From NCBI GenBank assembly GCA_026984415.1, contig JALSSE010000265.1, forward strand, positions 1 to 10,960: DNA of 10,960 nucleotides, given 5' to 3'. Of the stretch, positions 1 to 6,908 are shown piece by piece; positions within the stretch are counted from its first letter, which is position 1, and the number at the start of each line of letters is the position of its first letter. A program made the position numbers and the translations under genes. The notes under the pieces are model-generated. The model was not told where the DNA came from. It saw nothing but the letters and a program-made list of their open reading frames with translations, and ran no database searches. Source of the stretch: Hydrogenothermaceae bacterium. GTDB taxonomy: Bacteria > Aquificota > Aquificae > Hydrogenothermales > Hydrogenothermaceae.

Positions 1-417
1 TTCAACATTTTTATCTATAATAACCTGTACACTTTTTAATGCTTTCTCAACTTTTCCTGAAAACCAGATTTTTGTTGCATTTGATATTAGACTGATAGAA
101 GCTACAGATAGAATTACAGCTGGTATAATCACCATAGATATAAGGATTAGTAGTAGTTTTTTCCTGAGCTGACCGTGTGTATCTTTTTTTTCAAAAAACA
201 GTTTTATTAAATGTCTAAGTGAAAGTGCAAGGATTGTAAGGAAAAATACAAAATCTATGTTTAGTATGATTAGGAAGATGTAAGGATTAAAAAAACCTTC
301 TTCTTTTTCTAATTTTCCAAAAATGTATATATTTCCAGCTAAAAAGAGGGAAAATATTACAACTAAAATTATTAGATTTCTTATTCTTCTTGATGTTTTG
401 TTAGGTTTATCTTCCAT
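1..417 (-). CDS. NtrY-type membrane sensor histidine kinase, N-terminal part (runs off left edge)
   Basis: Reverse-strand reading from ATG at 417 is open for 139 codons to the first base of the window, so the gene is cut by the edge. The visible part is a basic N-terminus, then three hydrophobic segments at about residues 15-33, 43-62 and 87-111. The third is preceded by GQLRKKLLL and followed by a WFSGKVEKALKS segment. That arrangement (membrane helices, basic R/K-L-R linker, helix, then W-F-S-x-x-V-x-x-A-L) is typical of the NtrY family of nitrogen/redox-linked sensor kinases. HAMP, PAS and kinase domains, and any NtrX regulator, would lie to the left. No Shine-Dalgarno is visible before the ATG, and a terminator hairpin ends a few bases upstream. 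No better in-frame start was seen. Family assignment rests on recall of the N-terminal pattern only; the kinase core is not visible. Confidence 0.72.
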   Translation of the reverse strand, partial: MEDKPNKTSRRIRNLIILVVIFSLFLAGNIYIFGKLEKEEGFFNPYIFLIILNIDFVFFLTILALSLRHLIKLFFEKKDTHGQLRKKLLLILISMVIIPAVILSVASISLISNATKIWFSGKVEKALKSVQVIIDKNVE

Positions 418-421
418 AATT

Positions 422-444
422 AAAAAAGGGCGTGGAAGCCCTTT
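422..444 (-). terminator. Intrinsic terminator after the citryl-CoA lyase gene
   Basis: On the minus strand AAAGGGC (444-438) pairs perfectly with GCCCTTT (431-425) around a 6-base loop, and the T run continues to 422. It lies 5 bases after the stop codon of the lyase gene and ends 4 bases before the NtrY-like start codon, so it could terminate the lyase transcript or act as an attenuator for the downstream kinase gene. Confidence 0.8.
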
Positions 445-449
445 AAGTT

Positions 450-1214
450 TTATTTTTCAGGTAATTCCCTCGGTGGAGGTCCTAAATACTCAACCTCTTT
501 TTCTTCATCAAGTCTTTTTGCAAATGGTTTTTCAGTTGTGAGTTCCTCATAAACGTGGGCTACCAGTCCGGGAACTCTACCAATGATAAAAAATCCTTTT
601 CCAAGTCTCCAATCAAATCCCATTTCTGAAGCAATAGCAGCTATAGCTCCATCAACATTTAAAATTAATCTTTTTCCTTTTAATTCGGCAATGGCATCTT
701 CAAGTTTTAATGCAAAATCACAGTACTTTCCATAAAAACCTATTTCTTTAGCCATATCCATCATTCTTTTTGTTCTTGGGTCATATTCCTTGTAATATCT
801 GTGTCCGTATCCTGGAATTCTAATTTTATTTTCAACAGCCCATTGTGCCACTTCCATAGGGTCTTTATCAGCATTTTCTTGGAAAAATTTCATTGAACCT
901 TCCAATGCTCCACCGTGGGCTTCCCCAAATGCAAGAACACCTGCACCAACGCCAACATTTAAAGAGTTTCCACCACTTGCAACTGCCCTTGCTGCTATTA
1001 CAGAAGGAGGTGCTATTGAGTGTTCAATTACAGAAACAAATATTGCATCTAACATTTTTGCTTCTTTTTCTGTTGGTAGTTCTCCTTTTAATACTAAATA
1101 GATAGCTTCAGGAAAGGAAATTCTTCCTACTAAATCTGTTAAATTGTAGCCTCTAACATAGGCTTCATGTCCAATGTGTGTGCTTATTGCCGTTCTCCAT
1201 TTTTTTTCTGACAT
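450..1214 (-). CDS. ccl: Citryl-CoA lyase (citrate synthase superfamily, short stand-alone form)
   Basis: A 254-residue protein that aligns by eye with the C-terminal, catalytic part of the citrate synthase/ATP-citrate lyase superfamily. All three catalytic positions are present: His100 in GEAHGGALEG, His138 in IPGYGHRYYKEYDPR and Asp188 in LNVDGAIAA. It is much shorter than citrate synthase (about 370-430 residues) and matches the free-standing citryl-CoA lyase of Hydrogenobacter (about 260), which cleaves citryl-CoA to acetyl-CoA and oxaloacetate in the reductive TCA cycle. The C-terminal LGPPPRELPE stretch also resembles the lyase-module tail. The start is supported by a perfect AGGAGGT 6 bases upstream. 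The partner citryl-CoA synthetase is not in the window. An unusual citrate synthase, or a subunit acting with other ACL parts, is the main alternative. Cytoplasmic. Confidence 0.85.
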   Translation of the reverse strand: MSEKKWRTAISTHIGHEAYVRGYNLTDLVGRISFPEAIYLVLKGELPTEKEAKMLDAIFVSVIEHSIAPPSVIAARAVASGGNSLNVGVGAGVLAFGEAHGGALEGSMKFFQENADKDPMEVAQWAVENKIRIPGYGHRYYKEYDPRTKRMMDMAKEIGFYGKYCDFALKLEDAIAELKGKRLILNVDGAIAAIASEMGFDWRLGKGFFIIGRVPGLVAHVYEELTTEKPFAKRLDEEKEVEYLGPPPRELPEK

Positions 1215-1333
1215 TTAATTACCTCCTGATTATATTTGTTAAGATTATATTTTAGTATATTTAGAAATTATAATAAACATAAATAGCGTTAATTGAATGA
1301 AAATTTTATAATAAAAAATGTTTGGAGATGTAA
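1215..1333. promoter_or_regulatory. Divergent promoter region between ccl and the sirtuin gene
   Basis: A 119-bp very AT-rich gap between two divergent starts, so both promoters should lie here. A TATAAT at 1307-1312 on the plus strand sits 27 bases before the sirtuin ATG, and GGAG at 1324-1327 is its ribosome site. On the minus strand TATAAT occurs at 1249-1244 and again at 1234-1229; AGGAGGT just before the lyase ATG is its ribosome site. No convincing TTGACA -35 box accompanies any of these, so exact promoter positions are uncertain. No operator palindrome was recognised. Confidence 0.4.
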
Positions 1334-2164
1334 ATGTTGAAGGAAAATTTTGAAAAAGCTAAAACTTACATAAAAGAAAGTGATGCAGTACTGATAACAG
1401 CTGGTGCTGGAATGGGCGTAGATTCTGGTCTGCCAGATTTTAGAGGGAAAGAAGGTTTCTGGAAAGCCTATCCAATTGCCAAAAAGTTAGGATTAAGATT
1501 TGAAGAAATGGCCAATCCACAATGGTTTAGAAAAAACCCAAAACTTGCATGGGCTTTTTACGGACATCGTTTGAACCTTTACAGGGATACATCTCCACAT
1601 AAAGGTTTTAAAAAACTTTTAGAATTAGGAAAATCAAAAAATAATGAGTTCTTCGTTTTTACATCAAATGTAGATGGACAATTCCAAAAAGCTGGTTTCC
1701 CAGAAGAAAGGATAGTAGAAGTTCACGGTTCTATACATCATCTGCAGTGTACTACCCCCTGTTCAAGGGATATCTGGTCTGCCGATGGTATAAGTGTAGA
1801 AATAGATATGGAAAAATTTGAAGCAAAAGAGCCTTTACCAGAGTGTATACACTGTGGCGGTATTGCAAGACCAAATATTCTTATGTTTGGAGATTGGTAT
1901 TGGGTAGAAGACAGGACTTTAGAACAGGAAGAAAGATTGGAGATATGGCTTAACCATATTAGATATAGTGGATTAAAACTTGTAGTTATTGAGGTTGGGG
2001 CAGGAAAAGCTGTTCCTACAGTAAGAATGTTTTCTGAAAGGATTTCAAGGGAATTTGATGCACCTTTGATAAGAATAAATCCAAGGGATTATGAAGTTCC
2101 AACTGATAGAGATGTTTCTATCCATACTGGAGGATTAGAAGGAATAGAAAATATTATCCCTTGA
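1334..2164 (+). CDS. SIR2-family NAD-dependent protein deacylase (divergent bacterial sirtuin)
   Basis: A 276-residue single-domain sirtuin, predicted to remove acyl groups from lysines using NAD+ in the cytoplasm. The Rossmann NAD motif GAGMGVDSGLPDFRG is at residues 24-38 (usual form GAGISxxSGIPDFRG). TSNVDGQF at 110-117 replaces the usual TQNIDGLH. The catalytic His131 is in VEVHGSIHHLQC. Four cysteines at 139, 143, 171 and 174 (C-x3-C, C-x2-C) form the zinc site. A late GAGKAVPTVR (222-231) is the second NAD-binding Gly motif. Y76 and R79 in FYGHR match the Y-x-x-R pair that in CobB/SIRT5-type sirtuins recognises succinyl/malonyl-lysine, so acidic-acyl removal is possible. The start is supported by GGAG six bases upstream. 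The gene is monocistronic, convergent with the lipoprotein gene 6 bp away. In an autotroph it could tune central enzymes such as acyl-CoA users; that is inference. Confidence 0.88.
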   Translation: MLKENFEKAKTYIKESDAVLITAGAGMGVDSGLPDFRGKEGFWKAYPIAKKLGLRFEEMANPQWFRKNPKLAWAFYGHRLNLYRDTSPHKGFKKLLELGKSKNNEFFVFTSNVDGQFQKAGFPEERIVEVHGSIHHLQCTTPCSRDIWSADGISVEIDMEKFEAKEPLPECIHCGGIARPNILMFGDWYWVEDRTLEQEERLEIWLNHIRYSGLKLVVIEVGAGKAVPTVRMFSERISREFDAPLIRINPRDYEVPTDRDVSIHTGGLEGIENIIP

Positions 2165-2170
2165 ACATTT

Positions 2171-3199
2171 TTACTGCTGATTTGGACACGGCAAATTTTT
2201 TAAACTTAGACAATCATCATTGTAAATTTCAGTGCCGTTGAATTTTACTTTTATGTTGTTTGGATTGTGTAAATCACTGTCTGGAGAGTAAAACGAAATA
2301 TTAACATTTCCGTTGTTTAAATCCACTTCTCCTTGGTAAGGACAGCTATCTGTGTAGGTTTTAAATGTCTTAATTGTTTTTACTTTAATTTTAAAGTTAT
2401 TTGACGAGCATACATTATTTGAGCTTTTTAATTTGCCATCTATTTTAAATTCAACGTCTGCATTTTGTGGGTCAACACTATTTATCCAAAGTTCAAGATT
2501 GGAAAAACTTACATATTCTTTGTCTGAATCTTTTGTGTATTCTATTGGACCGCCATCAAATACAAAATACGCTTTTGTACTTATTCCATTTTCTCCAAAT
2601 ATTTCTTTTATATTGTTTTCTGAATCTGGTGTATCCCCTGTTATATTTAGTTCAAATTCATCTGGAAATTTTAAAGTTCCTTTAGGGTTCTGTATAGTAA
2701 AATCTTTTTTAAATGTGATATTAAACTCTTCTGGATTTTCATCGCCGTCAAAATCCCTTATAAAAGCTGTTATTGTTCCGTTATACAGAGAATCTCCTGT
2801 GTCACAATTATCGAAAGCAAAATCACCACTAACTGCGTTAATACCAGTTATTTGTAAATTGTATGAATAAGAACCAGAAACAGCACAATCTTTTGTGTCT
2901 GATAATTTGTCAAAAGGTGATTCCTGTAATTTCTTTATTTTTAAACTGTTCTGCAATGTGTTTAATATTAACTGTTTCAGGTTGTCTCTATTTTTTTCTT
3001 CTGAACTTTTTATATTTTCACCAAATCTTGATAGGGGAAGAATAAAAGTATCAAGTGTTGATGTATATATTTCAGCAACCATTTTTGCTTCATCTTCAGA
3101 TTGTATGGATGTTAGATTTTCGTCATTTCCTCCACAACTAACAAGTGCAACACTGTAAAATATAGAGCCAATGATAAATATTTTTTTATTTAAATTCAT
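2171..3199 (-). CDS. Hypothetical exported lipoprotein with paired cysteines
   Basis: A 342-residue protein of unknown function. The N-terminus is a classical lipoprotein signal: MNLNKKIF, a hydrophobic stretch, then lipobox LVSC with Cys22 as the predicted lipidated residue, followed by GG, so a membrane-anchored extracytoplasmic location is expected. After a helical-looking segment (about 35-100) the protein is Ser/Asn/Asp-rich and beta-like. Six further cysteines at 105, 132, 264, 286, 330 and 338 could make three disulfides. Two blocks have a similar logic: C105-x-x-SGS followed by NC132DTGDSLYNGT, and C264 followed by C286PYQGEVDLNNG and a GT-containing strand. This is a pattern seen in assorted Gram-negative lipoproteins, not assigned to a named family here. 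Start supported by GGAGGA upstream. No operon partner: neighbours are convergent (sirtuin) and divergent (ABC operon). Confidence 0.8.
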   Translation of the reverse strand: MNLNKKIFIIGSIFYSVALVSCGGNDENLTSIQSEDEAKMVAEIYTSTLDTFILPLSRFGENIKSSEEKNRDNLKQLILNTLQNSLKIKKLQESPFDKLSDTKDCAVSGSYSYNLQITGINAVSGDFAFDNCDTGDSLYNGTITAFIRDFDGDENPEEFNITFKKDFTIQNPKGTLKFPDEFELNITGDTPDSENNIKEIFGENGISTKAYFVFDGGPIEYTKDSDKEYVSFSNLELWINSVDPQNADVEFKIDGKLKSSNNVCSSNNFKIKVKTIKTFKTYTDSCPYQGEVDLNNGNVNISFYSPDSDLHNPNNIKVKFNGTEIYNDDCLSLKNLPCPNQQ

Positions 3200-3313
3200 C
3201 GTGTTCCTCCAACAGAGTTATTTAAAAGTTTCGGCGTTTTTGATTTTTACTTTTATAAAAATTTGGTGGATTTTTTTATGGCTTTCAATATCTCTTTGTC
3301 GTAAAATAGTAAG
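3200..3313. promoter_or_regulatory. Divergent intergenic region upstream of the ABC/c-di-GMP operon
   Basis: A 114-bp AT-rich gap that should hold promoters for the lipoprotein (minus) and the four-gene operon (plus). TTTTATAAAA at 3251-3260 is self-complementary and offers a TATAAA -10-like box in either direction, but no matching -35 box is clear. The first permease ATG at 3314 has no good Shine-Dalgarno. GGTGG at 3265-3269 instead precedes a possible 8-codon leader ORF (ATG 3278, stop TAA 3302-3304) ending 9 bases before the permease start. Confidence 0.35.
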
Positions 3314-4300
3314 ATGTTTTTGTATATATTAAAAAGACTTGTCCAGATGATACCTCTTGTAATAGGAATAACATTTGTTTCTTTTGTTATTATCCAGCTT
3401 GCACCAGGAAGTTATCTTGACCAGCTTAAAATGAATCCTCAGATTTCAGCTGAAACATTAAAAGAATTAGAAAAAAGCTATGGATTAGACCAGCCTTTAA
3501 TTGTCCAATACCTTAAATGGTTAAAAAATGCTTTAACTTTTGACCTTGGATATTCCTTTAGCTTTCATGTTCCTGTAATCCAATTAATTCAGGAAAGGGT
3601 ATGGAATACTTTATTTTTATCAATTACTTCTGCTGTTCTTGCATGGGGTCTTGCTGTGCCTATGGGAATCTGGGCTGCTTTAAGACCAAACAGCTGGATA
3701 GATAAATTCATACAGTTATTTTCATTTACATTTATGTCAATCCCAAATTTCTTTTTGGCATTCTTAATGCTTTTTCTCGCAGTGAAAACTGGACTATTTC
3801 CAACTGGAGGGGCATTTAGTCCAGATTACGACCAGATGTCTATTTTTGGGAAAATTTTAGATAGGTTATGGCATGTATCTTTGCCTGCTTTTGTTCTTGC
3901 AGTTGGTTCACTTGCTGGACTGGTTAGACTTGTAAGAAGTGCAATGATTGAATCTTTACAATCTGAATATGTTCTGTTTGCAAGGGCTAAAGGTCTTTCT
4001 GAAAAAGAGGTTATTTTTAAACATGCTTTAAAAAATGCATTAAATCCTTTTATTACATTACTTGGATTTGAAATCGCTTCATTACTTTCAGGTGCTGCCC
4101 TTGTAGAAATAATAGTTAACTGGCCGGGAATGGGTATGCTTATGCTTGATGCAGTATTAAAGCAGGATTTATATCTGGTTATGGGTGGACTTTATATTGG
4201 TGCTATTATGCTTATTATAGGCAATCTTATAGCCGATATACTTTTAGCTAAAATTGACCCAAGGGTAAGACAGAGGGAAATAGAGGGTGTATTAAAATGA
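3314..4300 (+). CDS. dppB: ABC transporter permease, DppB/OppB family
   Basis: A 328-residue inner-membrane permease of the dipeptide/oligopeptide/nickel importer family, close to the family's usual length. The N-terminus (LKRLVQMIPLVIGITFVSF then IQLAPGS) is the typical first helix and linker of DppB proteins. YGLDQPLIVQYLKWL followed by DLGYSF is the conserved first periplasmic region. Five further membrane helices lie at about residues 98-120, 135-160, 188-207, 247-266 and 288-312. The cytoplasmic EAA loop (SEYVLFARAKGLSEKEVIFKHALKNALNP, residues 217-245) is the site that contacts the ATPase. First gene of a four-gene overlapping operon; its partner permease is the last gene, and no binding protein or ATPase is nearby. 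Its start lacks a clear ribosome site, but this N-terminus is conserved. The symbol denotes family only; the substrate (peptide, glycan fragment, metal) is unknown. Confidence 0.9.
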   Translation: MFLYILKRLVQMIPLVIGITFVSFVIIQLAPGSYLDQLKMNPQISAETLKELEKSYGLDQPLIVQYLKWLKNALTFDLGYSFSFHVPVIQLIQERVWNTLFLSITSAVLAWGLAVPMGIWAALRPNSWIDKFIQLFSFTFMSIPNFFLAFLMLFLAVKTGLFPTGGAFSPDYDQMSIFGKILDRLWHVSLPAFVLAVGSLAGLVRLVRSAMIESLQSEYVLFARAKGLSEKEVIFKHALKNALNPFITLLGFEIASLLSGAALVEIIVNWPGMGMLMLDAVLKQDLYLVMGGLYIGAIMLIIGNLIADILLAKIDPRVRQREIEGVLK

Positions 4301-5280
4301 AAAAGATTTTCTTTTTTTTATTTTTTGTAGGACTATTTTTTTCCTGCGGAATTGATTCATCTTCAAATGATTCTGAAAAAGTTAATTACAGAGAAGAAAT
4401 GAGGAATTTTGTTGAAAGTATTTCTAAATATGCAAAGGATAAAAAAGAGAATTTTATAGTCATAACCCAAAATGGAATTGAACTTATTACAAAAAATGGA
4501 GAACCTGATGGAGAAATTGCTAAAAATTACGTTGACAGTTTAGATGGTGTAGCACAGGAAGATTTATTTTATGGATATGAAAATGATAATGAACCAACCC
4601 CTGAAGAAGAAAGTAATTACCTTAACGATTTTCTCAAAAGGATTAAAAATGAAGGGAAAAAAGTATTAGTGGTTGATTACTGCTGGGATAAAGAAAAAAT
4701 AGATGATTCCTATCAAAAAAATGAAAGTCATGGATACATTTCCACAGCAACATGTAGGGAACTTGATTGTATTCCTAAATACCCTTCACAACCGTTTAAT
4801 GTAAACGACGACGATATTAATTCTTTAAAAGATGCTAAAAACTTTCTTTATTTAATAAACCCTCAAAATTTTAGTACAAAAGAGGAGTTTTTGGAGGCTT
4901 TGGAAAATACAGATTTTGATATTCTTATAATAGATGCTTTTTTTGAAAACCAGTTGTTAGCTTCAGAAGATGTTAACAGATTAAAGAAAAAAGCAAACGG
5001 TGGAAAAAGATTAGTTATTTCCTATATGAGTATTGGGGAAGCAGAAGATTACAGATATTACTGGAAAGATGAATGGAATGACAATCCACCAGAATGGTTA
5101 GATGAGGAAAATCCAGATTGGAAAGGAAATTATAAAGTTAAGTACTGGATGAAAGATTGGCAAAATATCATATATGGTAATTCTGATTCTTATTTAGACA
5201 AGATTTTATCTTCTGGATTTGATGGGGTTTATTTAGATATAATTGAGGCGTTTGAATACTTTGAAGAAAAGGAAAAATAA
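4297..5280 (+). CDS. Putative glycoside hydrolase lipoprotein, MJ1477/TM1410 (GH114-like) family
   Basis: A 327-residue protein with a lipoprotein-like leader (MKK, then a Phe/Leu-rich core, FFSC with Cys17), although Phe at the usual Leu/Val lipobox position is atypical. After an acidic linker the domain from about residue 52 has features of the TM1410/GH114 TIM-barrel family: KVLVVDYCWD (122-131), DFDILIIDAFF (207-217), KRLVISYMSIGEAEDYRYYW (237-256), a PEWLDEENPDWKGNY segment and FDGVYLDIIEAFEYF (308-322). Candidate acidic active-site residues are Asp213, Glu248, Asp314 and Glu317. GH114 enzymes cleave alpha-1,4-linked galactosamine polymers, and a related domain lies at the N-terminus of PelA, but the substrate here is unknown. 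It overlaps the permease stop by 4 nt (ATGA), has GAGGG upstream, and its own stop overlaps the diguanylate cyclase start by 1 nt, suggesting coupled translation. Cysteines 129, 153 and 158 may form a disulfide outside the cytoplasm. Confidence 0.78.
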   Translation: MKKIFFFLFFVGLFFSCGIDSSSNDSEKVNYREEMRNFVESISKYAKDKKENFIVITQNGIELITKNGEPDGEIAKNYVDSLDGVAQEDLFYGYENDNEPTPEEESNYLNDFLKRIKNEGKKVLVVDYCWDKEKIDDSYQKNESHGYISTATCRELDCIPKYPSQPFNVNDDDINSLKDAKNFLYLINPQNFSTKEEFLEALENTDFDILIIDAFFENQLLASEDVNRLKKKANGGKRLVISYMSIGEAEDYRYYWKDEWNDNPPEWLDEENPDWKGNYKVKYWMKDWQNIIYGNSDSYLDKILSSGFDGVYLDIIEAFEYFEEKEK

Positions 5281-6908
5281 TGTCTGATAATTATATATTC
5301 TTTAATAAAATAAAAGAACCAATAATGGTTATAGATGAAAATTACAACATAATTTTCATGAATGAAACAGCAAAAGAAGAGTATAAAGGTAGAAAAGGAA
5401 CAAAATGCTATCAGGTAAGCCATAATTTTAATGAACCGTGTTGGGAACATGAAGAACATCCATGTCCTATGAAAAATATGAAAGATAACGATTTAGAAAA
5501 GTACAATGTAATTCACGAGCATTACACAAAAAATGGTAAAGAATATTTTGAAGTAAGAACTTACAAAGATGGAAAAAATACAATAGAATTTCATCTAAAT
5601 ATTACAGGATTAATAAAATCTTTAAAAGAAGACATTATTAACTCAGATAATCCTGTTGTAAAAGAGCTTCAACATCAGATAGACGTTATTTTTAAGCAGT
5701 TTATAAATCTTTTAAAACAGGTACATTTTGGGGTAATGATAGAAAATGAAAAAAGGGAAGTGATATTTGCCAATAAAATTTTTACTGACATTTTTGATAT
5801 AGGTTTAAATACGGAGAATATTTCCCATTTAAACGATAAAGAATTATTTAAATATGTTTCTAAAGTTTTAGTAGATATTGATGTTGAAGACTATATTAAA
5901 AGAAATAAACCAGAATTTGATAAGATTGTACATTTAAAAAATGGGAAAATTGTAAAACAGAGTTTTATTCCAATATCTGTAAATTCTGAAAAAAAAGGAT
6001 ACGCATGGATTTTTGAAGATATTACAGAAAAGTATAAATTAGAACAGGAACTTTTAGAAAGTGAAGAAAAATTTAGAACATTAGCTGAAACATCTCCTGT
6101 AGGGATTTTTATTCAAAAAGTAAAATTTATATACGTAAATAAAACTTTTGCGGATATATTAGAGTATTCAATAGAAGAACTACTAAATCTTGAATCTGTA
6201 TTGGAAATTGTTCATCCTGATTTTAGAGAAAAAGTCAAAAGGATAGTACAGGAAAGATTAAAAGGTATAAAGAAAATACATAGGTACGAAATAAAAGTAA
6301 TAACAAAATCTGGAAAAGAAAAATGGGTTGAAGTCTCCTCATCTGCAACAAAGTATAAAGGCAGAAATGTAGGGATTGGTTTTGTTCAGGATATAACAGA
6401 AAGAAAAGAGTTTGAGGAAAAATTAAAAAAGTTAGCAACTACAGATTCCCTAACTGGTATATTAAACAGATATGCATTTAACAAATTTTTAGAAGAAGAG
6501 ATATTTAGAGCTGAAAGATATGGGACTAATTTCTCAATAGTACTTTTTGATATTGATAATTTTAAATCTATAAACGATACATACGGACATCTAACCGGTG
6601 ATAAAATACTAAAAGAAATTGCAAATCTTGTAAATAATACAATAAGAAAATCTGACGTTTTCGCACGTTGGGGTGGAGAGGAATTTATAATCTTAATTCC
6701 TAACGGAAGTAATGTAGTTCAGGTGGCAGAAAAGATAAGAAAAATAATTGAAAACAACAATTTTTTTGATTTACCTAAAGTAACAGTAAGTCTTGGAACA
6801 ACAAAATACAAAAAAGGGGATACAATAGATTCAATAATAAAAAGGGCAGATAAAGCTCTTTATAATGCAAAAGAAAATGGAAAAAATAGAGTAGAATACG
6901 TGGGATGA
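5280..6908 (+). CDS. Cytoplasmic triple-PAS diguanylate cyclase (PAS-PAS-PAS-GGDEF)
   Basis: A 542-residue soluble signalling protein predicted to make cyclic di-GMP from two GTP. Three PAS-like domains are seen: residues about 5-108, 142-252 (ending FEDITEKYKLEQELLESEEKF) and 262-378 (ending FVQDITERKEFEEKLKKL). The GGDEF domain (about 384-540) begins with TTDSLTGILNRYAF, carries the metal-binding FDIDNFKSIND (Asp424) and has an intact signature RWGGEEF (active site G465-F469). R456-x-x-D459, five residues before it, is the product-inhibition I-site, so activity is probably feedback-limited. The first PAS has a Cys/His cluster (C43, H48, C54, H57, H60, C62), which could bind metal or sense redox state. 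No membrane helices and no EAL domain. The ATG overlaps the preceding stop (TAATG), with AAGGA upstream. Its place between two permease genes suggests that signalling is tied to the transport/hydrolase function. Confidence 0.92.
   Translation: MSDNYIFFNKIKEPIMVIDENYNIIFMNETAKEEYKGRKGTKCYQVSHNFNEPCWEHEEHPCPMKNMKDNDLEKYNVIHEHYTKNGKEYFEVRTYKDGKNTIEFHLNITGLIKSLKEDIINSDNPVVKELQHQIDVIFKQFINLLKQVHFGVMIENEKREVIFANKIFTDIFDIGLNTENISHLNDKELFKYVSKVLVDIDVEDYIKRNKPEFDKIVHLKNGKIVKQSFIPISVNSEKKGYAWIFEDITEKYKLEQELLESEEKFRTLAETSPVGIFIQKVKFIYVNKTFADILEYSIEELLNLESVLEIVHPDFREKVKRIVQERLKGIKKIHRYEIKVITKSGKEKWVEVSSSATKYKGRNVGIGFVQDITERKEFEEKLKKLATTDSLTGILNRYAFNKFLEEEIFRAERYGTNFSIVLFDIDNFKSINDTYGHLTGDKILKEIANLVNNTIRKSDVFARWGGEEFIILIPNGSNVVQVAEKIRKIIENNNFFDLPKVTVSLGTTKYKKGDTIDSIIKRADKALYNAKENGKNRVEYVG

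Noticed and set aside
323..541. 72-codon plus-strand ORF over the NtrY start and the lyase end
   Set aside because: It is antisense to two better supported genes and to the terminator between them; composition is typical of a shadow frame.
1319..1354. Short ORF starting at ATG 1319, overlapping the sirtuin start in another frame
   Set aside because: Only 12 codons, no Shine-Dalgarno at a suitable distance; most likely chance in AT-rich DNA.
2433..2870. 145-codon plus-strand ORF inside the lipoprotein gene
   Set aside because: Antisense to a gene with a clear signal peptide, lipobox and ribosome site; the Ser/Pro/Phe-rich translation is what the opposite strand of an Asn/Asp/Lys-rich gene gives.
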